Source: Cichorium intybus (lineage: Eukaryota; Streptophyta; Magnoliopsida; Asterales; Asteraceae). Taken from it: a DNA stretch of 64,000 nucleotides. The stretch lies in the NCBI GenBank assembly GCA_023525715.1, contig CM042014.1, positions 23,240,904 to 23,304,903 on the forward strand, in the 5' to 3' direction. A model generated the notes under the pieces. That model searched no databases. It had not been told where the DNA came from and saw nothing but the letters and a program-made list of their open reading frames with translations. Position numbers and translations under genes: made by a program. Shown here piece by piece: positions 1 through 12,376 of the stretch; position 1 is the first letter of the stretch, and every line of letters starts with the position of its first letter.

Positions 1-218
1 TTTAGGGTTTAGGGTTTAGGTATAGGGTTTAGGGTTTAAGGTTTAGGGTTTATGGTTTAGGGTTTAGGGTTTAGTTTTAGGGTTTAGGGTTTAGGTTTAG
101 GGTTTAGAAATCTCTTAGACACTTTAAATTAATAAAATTGGATGCAAAAAAATCATTTTTTTATTTTTTTTCATATGGGTTTAGGGTTTAGGTTTAGGGT
201 TTAGGGTTTAGGGTTTAG
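1..218 (+). repeat. Degenerate interstitial telomere repeats (TTTAGGG)n
   Basis: About 17 units of TTTAGGG and one-base variants fill 1-107. A second block lies at 176-218. Both blocks run straight into the same spacer (GAAATCTCTTAGAC...), so telomere block plus spacer forms a two-copy tandem unit of about 110 bp. A true left chromosome end would read CCCTAAA on this strand. The G-rich orientation and degeneracy therefore fit interstitial telomeric sequence, or a contig piece in the opposite sense. Confidence 0.85.
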
Positions 219-330
219 AAATCTCTTAGACGCTTTAAATAAAAAAATTGGATGCAATTTTTTTTAAAAATATTGTGTAGAAAAAAAGTTCCTAGGTTCC
301 TAGGTTTTTTTAGGTTCTCTCATGATCTCG

Positions 331-334
<4 letters not shown>

Positions 335-416
<82 letters not shown>
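335..416. repeat. (TA)n microsatellite
   Basis: About 41 uninterrupted TA units. It directly abuts the left inverted terminus of the element that follows. Confidence 0.95.
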
Positions 417-417
<1 letters not shown>

Positions 418-1815
418 CCAAAATTATAGAACCATAGAACCATTTCTTGATCGTTAGATCAAATTAGGATGATTAGGGTATGATAGTAAATTACACTTAT
501 ATGTTCATTGATGAACATTTTGTTCAAAAACCATAAAATAGTCTTGTTCAAAAATTGGTCATGTTCATAAGTGAACATTGCAGAAGTTTCCTAAATTACA
601 AACATGTTCAGAAATGAACATTCATCAAGCTGAATTAATATCTATACAAAAATATCAAAAACTTACCTAATCTATACAAATCAAATCCCAAAATTATTGA
701 AGTTTCCTAAATTACACGTATATTTTCATTTCTGAACATACACATATGTTCATTGATGAACATGTTCAGAAATGAACATTCATAATATTCATGAAATAGA
801 AGAACATACACATATGTTCAGAAATAAACATTGATGAATATTTAAACAAAAAATCAAATGTTCATTACTGAACATGGATTAACATGTACACATTTATACA
901 AAAAATCAAATGTTCATAACTGAACATGAATGAACATCCACCTTTCTCTGTTTCTCTGTCTCTCTGCCTCGATCCATTTGTCTCGATCTATCTCTCTTTT
1001 TCTTCTTTGATCCCTCTACCTCGATCTCTCTCTTTCTCTCTTTCGTTCTCGATCTCGACTGTAACCGGCGGAGGTGATTTTGATATTGATTCTTTGTATG
1101 GCTAATCTCTCTCATGTATCGATATTATTATTGATTGACAAAACTGTTAATAACAACAATAAAGAAGTTAAGACAAATCTGGTAATATATGTTCAGTGAC
1201 GAACATTTAAGATAATCATCGTTCATTCCAAGCCTTCTCATACATGTTCAGTAGTGAACATATACGAATGTAACCATCAAACATGAATATCAAATATATG
1301 AAATGTGTATGTGTTCAGAATTCCCAAGCTAATTATCGTTCATTCCAAGCCTTCTCCTACTTCTCCAATCGGATATGTGGATATTAATTCTCTGTTCAAG
1401 CTACTCGTTAGATCTCAAGCGAAATAGAGGACAAGAACATATCTGGAATCAAATAGTCGAGAACCTTAGCAACAAATCTGCAACGTTTCTCAATAACACA
1501 AGAATGTAGGTTTTCCTTTTATGTGGAACTGAAAAAATCAAGAGGTTTGGGTTTCGATTGGAAGCGTATGGATGAGGCAATCGGTTGACGATCTAGTCGT
1601 GTTCTTCGATGTTCATTTGTAAGATTGTTGATTTCCTAAATTAAAGGGATAATTAATGGTATTTAATATTAGTTACACAATATGGATTACCGAAATTACC
1701 CTTCCAGCTTTATTATTGGATTAAAATTAATTGTATTTAGAAGGAATACTCATATCTATTGATTTAATGATCAAATGGCTTAAAATGGGGTTCTATGGAT
1801 AAAAAGGGTTCTAAG
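418..1815. mobile_element. TIR element with internal ATGTTCA/TGAACAT palindromes
   Basis: The left edge reads TAGAACCATAGAACCATTT followed by TGATCGTTAGATCAAA. The reverse complement of 1760-1815 carries the same order of words (TAGAACC, CATAGAACC, ATTT, TGATC, TTA, ATCAA) with small gaps, giving imperfect inverted termini of about 45 bp. The left end borders (TA)n, which suggests a TA-type target. The interior (480-1330) holds many near-palindromic ATGTTCA-N3-TGAACAT units and no transposase. It also holds a stretch at 930-1130 rich in CTCTCT/TCGATC that could be captured untranslated sequence. Superfamily not determined. Confidence 0.5.
497..1265. repeat. Dispersed ATGTTCA-N-TGAACAT palindrome cluster
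   Basis: At least nine copies of ATGTTCA facing TGAACAT with 2-4 bp between them occur near 500, 555, 605, 750, 765, 810, 860, 910, 1190 and 1248, with variants such as GACGAACAT. Spacing is irregular, so this is not a simple satellite. Confidence 0.7.
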
Positions 1816-1822
1816 TCAATCA

Positions 1823-2912
<1,090 letters not shown>

Positions 2913-3523
2913 TTATTTCGTATGCTTTTTTAAGAAAGATAGCCATTAGTGTGGTGAAATTAACATTATTGGTTATAAGGACATTTTCTTTGTTTGTGTA
3001 AAGCTAATGAAATATATGTTATACTAAAAACAGGCCATTTAATATAATTTCCTTTTGAAGATCAACATTTTCATACCAATAAACTACATATTAAAAAATT
3101 TAAAGTTCGGCGTCATTTATAATTTTCTTCCCTAAGTCGTACTCTTTGGCCATAAACTTGTAAAATAATGTCATTTCACTTGGAGTATATAATGGGAAAA
3201 TTGATGGTGCACAACCCCCTTTTATTGATATGACACAACACCAATAATACTCAAGTTCCATAACAAAAAAACGGCAAGTGAAGTCAGGTGGAATAGTTTT
3301 ATATCGAGTAAATGCCAAGCAAGTAGGTATAAATATGCATATACAAGTATCAGAACAGAAAGCAACAAGCATGTTTAAAAGAAGAACATACAATACCATA
3401 ATAGAGCCAAGAGTATCAAGCATGTGCATATACAGATACAAGGAAAGAGGATAAAATAATAAAGAGATTCAAGCAATAGAGCAGGAAAGTAAAGAGATGG
3501 ATAGATATGCTGATAAACTCTAT
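2913..3523. other. Intergenic, no gene seen
   Basis: AT-rich unique-looking sequence. Reading frames on the minus strand between 3100 and 3600 have no recognisable domain and no credible splice structure. Confidence 0.5.
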
Positions 3524-4260
3524 CACTACAAAAAGGAGGCCTATTGAGACGCAGTCTATAGGGACGACAACTGTGGTCGCTATAGATGCACCCGTCAAGG
3601 CGTGCCATGGCGTGAGGCGCGACTCCGCCGTCCCGAAAACCCTGATGGAGGCGTGGCTAGGCGTGGCGTGACAAAAGGCGAGACATGGCGTGCCATGGCG
3701 CGAGTTTTCAGTATTTGTGACCCGTTTTTTCTTCTTTTTCTTGTATTTCTTGATTGGACATAAAACATTTGAGTTTTTGTTAACTTTTTGTTATTAGTTA
3801 TTGATTAACACTTCTAAAAACCTCATATGTTTGATATAAATCTATATTTATATATAATATAATTATATTATTCATAGAAAATTGCCGCATTACATCACGC
3901 CTTGAAAAACGTCATTACTCGCCAATGCTCGTAAAACTTGAGGCTTGACATTGCCGCCACGTCACGCCTCACGCCATTTAGAACCTTGGATGCACCTATA
4001 GAGACGACATGTCGTAACTATAGGCTTGACTTTTTTGTTTAACCAATTCAGCTACAGCGACGACATATCGTAATAGATTGGCAGAAAACGAAAAAAACAC
4101 GGTAGGGTCCTGAATATCTGTAGTGACGACAAGTTATTTTTAAAAATTGAAAAAAGTATTTCCTTTTATTTAATGATATTTATTTCATTTAAATGAACGA
4201 TGTCGTTGGGTTTTGTCCTATAGCGACGGCATGTCATCACTATAGCCTGTCGAGAACTCT
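3524..4260 (+). mobile_element. Left end of a CACTA transposon (truncated)
   Basis: CACTACAAAAAGG at 3524 is a classic CACTA terminus. It is followed by at least five subterminal units of the form CTATAG-GACGACATGTCG in both polarities (about 3556, 3998, 4050, 4115 and 4215). No matching TTTTTGTAGTG end follows. The element runs into unrelated sequence and then copia remnants, so it is truncated. A 396-bp element sits inside it. Confidence 0.65.
3593..3988. mobile_element. GC-rich MITE nested in the CACTA end
   Basis: GATGCACC at 3585-3592 is repeated at 3989-3996, an 8-bp target duplication. Inside, the ends are inverted: left CAAGGCGTGCCATGGCGTGA, right (reverse strand) CAAGGTTCTAAATGGCGTGA. 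Removing it restores the CACTA subterminal word CTATAGATGCACCTATAG. The 8-bp duplication suggests hAT type. Confidence 0.7.
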
Positions 4261-4599
4261 AAAACTTAAATCGATTGTCATTTTCCATTTTACACTTCCA
4301 ATTTCTGCTCTGTGTGTGTGTGTGCGCGCGCGAACGGGTCATCATTAGTTGTTCGATTTTTGTTTTTACCCATTTTGTTTTTGCAGGATTTCCTACATTT
4401 ATTGTGGAGGTCTTACTTTTATCGGGGGCTATGACAAGAGATACTGAGCTTCTCCGGTGGCTGCACGACGTGGTTGAGGCTTTCTATGGTCGGGAGCTTT
4501 ATAGTTTCTGCATTTTCTTTCGGCTTTTCATTTATTTCATTACCACCCATCATACACTCACTTCAGGGTCTTCAGTTGCTTATGCTACCCTAGGTTACG

Positions 4600-6002
4600 A
4601 TACAATATACATTTCAACCCCGCACCATGCCATTCATCTTCATTGGTTATCCATCCCATCACCACGTATTACAAGGGCGAGGCCAATCCACCCACAAAAT
4701 CATAATATCGCGCCATGTTGTTTTTGATGCAATGGTTTATCCTTTTCTCTCGATCACACCAAATGACCCACCTTCATATAACTTTATAATGGACACTTGT
4801 GAAAGCTCTCCATTCTCTCGTTATACCTTCCCTCCCACCACACTCGAACCTCAGCATCATCTCCAACCACCTCACTATCAGTTTTAACCACCACCTATAA
4901 GACACCAAACCCTACTATCCTTAGCTACATTCAAATCTCCATACCTTCACCCACCTACCACTGAAACAGTCACCTACAACCCACCACCACTACCCCACAA
5001 CCTTCCTACCATATGACCACCCATGCCAAAAGTGTCACCATAAAACCCACACAATGCCTCAAATTACTCACATCCTCAAGGGTAAAATATACCTACTGCT
5101 ATATGTCGATAACATCGTCCTCACCTCGGTCGTAAGTTCTTCATGGTCGACCTCGATACAGTTAACTACTTTTTGGGGATATATGTCACTCGTACAGTCG
5201 ATGATATATTTCTATGCCAACAAAAGTACGCTATTGAGATACTTGAGCATGTTTACTTTCTCATTTGTAACCCGCATTGGACTCCCACCGAGACCATCCA
5301 CACATTTGTCTCTTTCGAGCCGACATTCTCTGATCGCACGTTATACAGGAGCCTTGTAGGTGCAATCTAATACCTTATGTTCACCATAACATACATTTCA
5401 TTTGTTGTCGAATAGATATGTCTTTATTTTCACGATCCTTAGGAGTCACATCTCAATACATTAAAACTCACATTGCAGTTCTTAGGAGGCACCATTGATA
5501 ATAATCTTCATCTTCATGCCTCTACTTCTGATGGTCTCATTGCTTATTCTAATGCCGACTGGGGTGGATGTCCCTACCCTAGGCATTCTGGGCGAGGATA
5601 TTATGTATTTCATGGGGACAACCTAGTCTCTTGGTCCTTAAAACACCACAATGTCATTCCATGGTCCAATGTAGTCGATACGTGCTTGATTTGCAATATT
5701 CTTTGTGAGCTAAACTGTTTGGCGACCAATGCTACTATATTTTACTATGACGATGTCAATTCAATTTATATGTAATTAAATCATGTACAACATCAACGCT
5801 CCAAATACATCGAGATTGATATTCATTTAACATGGACGAGGCAATACCAATGTTTTTCATGTTCCCTCTTCCTTACAATTCGCTAACATATTTATAAAGG
5901 GTTCCTCTAGTTCAATATTCAATGATTTATGTCCACTTTAAGCATTTAAAAGTCTCCTCCAAATAAAACTACAGAAAAAGCAACGATGTGTGGGGTGGGG
6001 GA
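4600..6002 (+). pseudogene. Decayed Ty1/copia pol fragment
   Basis: Three blocks of copia polyprotein are visible in changing frames. About 4627-4745 encodes the integrase C-terminal signature (GYPSHH..., then KIIISRHVVFD). About 5085-5370 encodes the back half of reverse transcriptase, with YVDN where the active site is normally YVDD, then YFLGIYVTR and LYRSLVGAI. About 5473-5775 encodes the RNase H region (AYSNADWGGCP, GYYVFHGDNLVSWS). The front of reverse transcriptase is missing between the proline-rich 4890-5040 linker and 5085. A purine-rich tract and GCGTTAG near 5990-6008 may mark the edge of the lost 3' LTR. Frameshifts and stops make it non-functional. Confidence 0.85.
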
Positions 6003-6425
6003 GCGTTAGGTGGTGTTCTTTTTTACTTAATGAACTTAATGTATAAAAAACTTAATGATTCAGCTATATATTATTGTTTCTTTTTTACTTAATGCTAACA
6101 AATTGTTTTAGCGGGTTAAGTTATAAAATGTGTCATTAACATTAAGTCATGATTTCATATTTATTTTTCCCAAATTGCCCTTATTTCCTCAATGAAAATT
6201 ACATTTTATATAATGAATTATGAGTAATTTCATACTTATATACTGTTCATTTGTTATTCGGCAAGTTTATAAGAGTAAATAGTCATTTTTTTCAGATTCA
6301 GACAGTTCATTCAGTACAAAAAAGAAACAGTATATATATCAACAACACTATATCTATTCAGATATCGTTACCCATTCAGCAACATGTATTAATTCAGCAC
6401 TTAATATGAAAAAATAATAATAAAT
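6003..6425. mobile_element. Possible hAT-like MITE
   Basis: GGTGTTCTTTTTTACTTAATG at the left faces GTACAAAAAAGAAACAGT near 6317 in inverted polarity, with ACTTAATG/CATTAAGT and ATTCAGC words between. No clean target duplication was found, so the limits are approximate. Confidence 0.35.
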
Positions 6426-7229
6426 AAATAGGGCCTTAGACCATGCATATATCATATATCTCATTGTGTTAATGTTGTACTTGTTTAACCTAGCCCATTA
6501 TTTGCCTTTGCCCATAATCTTTTGTCGATTTTATATATTTTTTAATTTTTTTCCTCAGTTATAATTAATGAAATATATCGCTTGTCAAGAACATGAAATT
6601 TCATATTGCCAATTACTAAACATCGAGTTGTAGGAAACTCATGCATTAAAACTATCTTGCAATTACGTATTCAAAAACTAATGACTGTCTATTTTGTATA
6701 ATTTTCTCAATCAAATAAAATATAAATTTTAAAACAAGGTAAGGAAAGTTGGAATTGCATCCATGACTTCCAAATCAAAGGAGAAACTAAACATCAACAA
6801 CCGAAATGCTTGACGGGTTGGTAAATCCTTGTTTTCTTACGTTACTTGCAATCAGTTGTTTTTTTTTTTTTTTTTTTTTTTTACTTGATTATCTACAATA
6901 TGAAGACATAATACTCTTTTGTCATTTCTAGACACTTAATTTATTTTTCTATTACCAAGCTTGTGAAGTCTCTATCATGAACAAATGTCGTTCTGTCTAT
7001 TCATTCAATTTATAATACATAATCGTTTAAAACACAAACCCGACTGTACCATCGCATAGGATACCATGTTAATAAAATTGGAACGCCATTTTATTGGCGA
7101 TAGTATGGACAAAAGGTCAAAAACCATAACCAAGTTGGCATTCTTCGTCCCCTATCACTTGTATGTCCTTTGCATGCAAATTCTCGGAAACTTCCATAGT
7201 TGTATTTTGTCCTTATTTTTGTAATTTGT
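6426..7229. other. Intergenic, no gene seen
   Basis: AT-rich, with a 24-base poly-T run at 6859-6882. Nothing else is recognised. Confidence 0.5.
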
Positions 7230-7237
7230 GTAACAAC

Positions 7238-7922
7238 CACTAGCGAATGTAGAATCCAAACTCACGTGTGTCCATATTAAATGAGATAACACAGTAAATA
7301 GGTTGAAATTTTTTGGTTATTGGGTCGGGTTTTAATATATCATCTAAGACAAATATAATATAAACTTTAATACCAAAGATCAAATGTAACTAAAAATACG
7401 AGTAAATGTCTTGAACTTTTTCACAATGAGTTTTCATCTTTTGAAAACAATTTATAAGTTTTCATGCATCTATCCGGTGTCATAGGATAAAAAAATTTGT
7501 TTTACATTTATGTTTAAGTAACTTTAACATTATACTAATAATACTCTGCACAAATTCATTATCATTAAGCCATAATGATATACTTAATTAGTAAATAAAT
7601 AAACAATTATAAGACTATTCTAAATTAAACATGACTATAAATTAAATATATTTATAATCAAACGAAATAATATTATAAAAAAAGATAAAAAATAGTTTAC
7701 TGATTAGTAAAGTAGTAAAGTATAGTGTCAAAACATATTATATATAAAATTTTCAAGTAGAGCCATGTGTAGATATATGTCCATCTTTGCTCATAAATTA
7801 CACGTGACCATCCATGTTTGATAATAGGTGTCCCTCTTAATATTATAACATAAACTATAAATAGATTTTAGGAGTAAGGGGTGTCCATGGACACCCTTAC
7901 CATAAACATAGATTCGCCCTTG
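7238..7922. mobile_element. hAT-like element with 8-bp target duplication
   Basis: GTAACAAC at 7230-7237 is repeated exactly at 7923-7930. The ends are inverted: CACTAGCGAATGTAG on the left and, read on the reverse strand, CAAGGGCGAATCTATG on the right; both sides continue into a GTGTCCAT word. The 685-bp interior is AT-rich without coding. An 8-bp duplication fits hAT. Confidence 0.75.
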
Positions 7923-9775
7923 GTAACAACTAGGGGTTAGAACCCTACACGTTGCTGTGGAAATACTGAAAATGATTAAATATAAAATATAACATATTGT
8001 AACTAATTTGTTACACTACAAAAAAAATTACATTTAGTGACACAAAAATTTAGTGGCATAATTTTGTTTGTGCCACTAAATTATGTTTTTAGTGGCACTT
8101 TCTTCGTTTTGACACTGTATCAGTCTCTTCGCTAAAAGTTCAGCGTCAATCCACCCAAAATTTCATTCCCGCTCAGTTTAAGTTTCATTCCCGCTATGTC
8201 AAATTCACATTCCCACCATATATTTCAAAACATTTTTCCCTTTACAACACGACCCAAGGAATTTGACACAGCCCCACATCGGACTAGTGGTCACCATCTT
8301 AGAGCCAAGACACAGCCCCAATTCGAACCGACAAACGCTTATCGGCGGTGACACATACCAACCATCGGACTGAAACTGAGATTGCAGCAAAGGATGAGAC
8401 GCAGCCGTCTCTTTGTCTCGTTTTTCAGCCAGGTATGACTCAAATCCAATCACCCGCTAATTCTCTTTCTTAAAATCTGGAACTAATTTGGCGAGATGGT
8501 GGTGGTATCAGAAACGGGGATGTGGACTACGTGCTATCTAATTTGCAATTAAAGTTTGGGCTTTCTCCTAGCTTGTCGATTGCTGCCAAAGTGGTGTCAA
8601 AACTCGAACTAGTATTAATCAAAAGTATGCAATTCGTTCTGTAATATGTTATCTTTATTGTCCAACAATCAATTGAGTGTGTGTAATTGTTCAAGGGGAA
8701 CGAAGCCTTATATGGTGGGTTTATATGCAAATTATGTGTTCGACAAAATGCATGAGTGAAAATATTTTTGTGTTAGGTTGTAGGTATTTTTTTCTTGATC
8801 TTCTTGAGCTCTAGAAATAAAATTAAATTTATATGCAAATATGTGTTCACTAACATCGATTTCATCAACAAAATCCACTGGTTTCGAGGTACATACTGAA
8901 AATCCTGTTTCACTTCATAAAATTTAACAAACATATATGTTTTATCTTATGTTATCTGATTCTAATATATTACCTTGTAAATCTGTGAAGTAACATTATT
9001 GTCATTTTCATTTTATATTTTTGAAGTCTGTTCTTGGTGAAGATTGATTACTGGGATGTTGAATACTTAAATACTTAATACAGTTTGCTCTTCTGTGAAA
9101 CCTTCTATCTTTTTCTGGATTATAACATTAATACAATGTTCTTGGATATTCTTTTACTTTGATATGTGGTTTGTTATTGGCTATCTTAGTGCCGGCAAAG
9201 AAAAAATGAAAATATATTATTCTTGGATATTATGTGGTTTGTTTTTTCTATAGTTGGCCTTTGTTTTATGTATAAATGTTCAAAGATGAAAGTACCCTTC
9301 TTATTTATGAACACATTTTTTCCATATTCAGGTTAACTGATGGGATTTATGGTGAGACCATAGAGAATTAAAAGAAAAAGGAGTCAATTATATGACTACA
9401 GTTAAATATGAGGTTTAGTATTTTTTTTTCCTGTAAATATGCTGTTCAATTTTATGTTAAAATCAATATAATATGTTATTATTTGAAAGTGTATTTTGGC
9501 GAACAATCTCTTATACTTGATAAGAACATATTTTTTCACTTTCAGGTTAATGATAGGGCTGTTTGTGTTGAGATCAAAGAGGATTGAAAGAAAAACGATG
9601 CAATTGTTTGACTAAAGGAAAACATGAGGTTTAGTTTTATTTTTGGAACCAATTAGTACCGTTATTATTTGAAAATATTTATATTGGTCACTAATAAGCT
9701 ACATGAAATGTTGTTAGGATAATCACTGGCTGTCATCTATGTTAATTAACTTTCATTGCTGCCGGATGATACACT

Positions 9776-10505
<730 letters not shown>

Positions 10506-11497
10506 GATACACTAAAGGAGCAAGGAGACAAAAGTAGAGTGTCTGGTGTTGTGTGTGCTATGTATGCGTGTAGTAATGAATATGGGTATCTAATAGTTAT
10601 ACATAGATGGTAAGTTTTCTAAGAAATTTTATTTTTATGTTTATTACCCAATAAAATAATACATATGTTCTTTCTATGTTGTCAGGTTGCTAAAAAACAA
10701 GTAAAAGACGAGTTATACATAGCTGACAAATTTTCTAAGAAATATTCCCTATTTATATTATTTATATATGTCTTTACTTGGATGTCATAAGGTTGCTCCG
10801 AGATAACTCTCCATTGCCAATTGCTAGATATCATGTACCCTTATTTTCATTTCAAAATAAATGGATGTATATTGATTGCTACATTACATAGATGCTGTAA
10901 TTTTTTACCGTTAAGTGGATAAATGATATTAAAATATATGTACTTTGTGGTTGTAGGTTTCCGGAGAACACTCTCGTTGATAAAAGTAATGCTGGAGTCA
11001 TTCATTTGTGTTTTAAATATTGTGAATAAGTGACTCATTTGTATTTTACATACTGCAAATAAATGACTCGTTTGTATTTTAAATATTGCGAAGTAATGAT
11101 AGTATGTTTCCATTTATTATCTTATTTGTTGTATTACTAATTTTGTTCCATTTAAATTTTAAAAAAACATACCTAATTTTTAATATAACTTTTTTGTATT
11201 AAAAAAATGTCATTAAAAGCATGAAAAAATATTTATTTTAATAATTAAATAGTGGCATAAAAATAGTGCCACTAAAACTCCCAAGTGCTATAGTGGCATA
11301 ATGGAAAAGTACCACTAAAACTCTATAAGGATGCAGCGGTACAACTAAAAAATGCCACTAAAGGTCTTTAGTGGCAGCGCTTTTAGTGGCACTTTTTTTT
11401 TGTGCAGCTGATTGCCTAGGAGGGTTTTAGTGGCACTTTTTCGAGTTTTAGTTGCACATTTTCTATGCCACTAAATGTCATTTTATTTGTAGTGTTA

Positions 11498-12364
11498 TAA
11501 AAAATAAAATTTCTTTAAAAAAAACATGCCTAAACATGTAAAAAATGATTCAAAAATATAAAGCTGAAAAAACAAATTCGAAAAAATTGTATTGTAAAAT
11601 AATATGTAAATACAGTTGTAAAAAATTACAAATAAAAGCCTAAATTTTCAAAAAAAAAATTAAAAAAGTCAATGAAAATTTGTAAAAATGAAAAAAATAG
11701 GACAAAATTATAAATAAAAGTGAAAATCTAGGTTTACAAAAAAAATATTAAAAGAAGTCCATGAAAATTTGTAAAAATGAAAAAATAGGACAAAATTATA
11801 AATAGAAGTAAAAAATCCGGATTAAAATTGTAAAAAAATAAAATCAAAGGGTGATACTTGAAATCTGGATATGGCTGACTCGCTTGACGTTACGTGGGCC
11901 GGGGCTATTTCGGGAATAGATCTGACGCAAAAATAAGGCATGGTTGTCGCTTGTAACCCTCTGCCACTAAACTAGCCTTTAAATTAAGTTTGTATTGCAT
12001 GAAAATCTATGTAAAGTGAAAGTAAATACTACTCTAGCTTGATTTGACATTAGCTATGGTACTTTTATTTTATAAAAAAATTATATTTTTTTATCTTTTA
12101 TTCCTATTCATATTCCTACTCATATTATATTCTGACATGTATTTTTAAATATTATTATTTTTATTAAATATAACACTTATTATAATTTAACATGAATAGA
12201 AATATAAATAGAAACAAAAAGTAAAAAGTATTACAATTACTCTTTTGTCAAACGTTACATATAGAATAAGAGGATCAAGTTGAAAATATACCGAAGAGTC
12301 TTGGGTCTATAAGTGACCAATCATATACAATATAAAATTCCATTTCCGAGGTAAAAGGACTAGT
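11498..12364. other. Intergenic; A-rich imperfect tandem repeat
   Basis: About 11,635-11,825 holds two to three copies of a ~90-bp A-rich unit containing AATTTGTAAAAATGAAAAAA and ATAGGACAAAATTATAAAT. No gene is seen in the rest. Confidence 0.55.
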
Positions 12365-12376
12365 CTTTTAGTCAGG

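Noticed and set aside
4275..4727. 150-residue plus frame before the copia remnant
   Set aside because: Only the last part overlaps the copia integrase region, and in a different frame; the start lies in a TG/CG microsatellite.
8200..8760. Minus-strand frames of 67-82 residues inside the CACTA element
   Set aside because: No domain recognised and no splice partners; they may be captured untranslated sequence.
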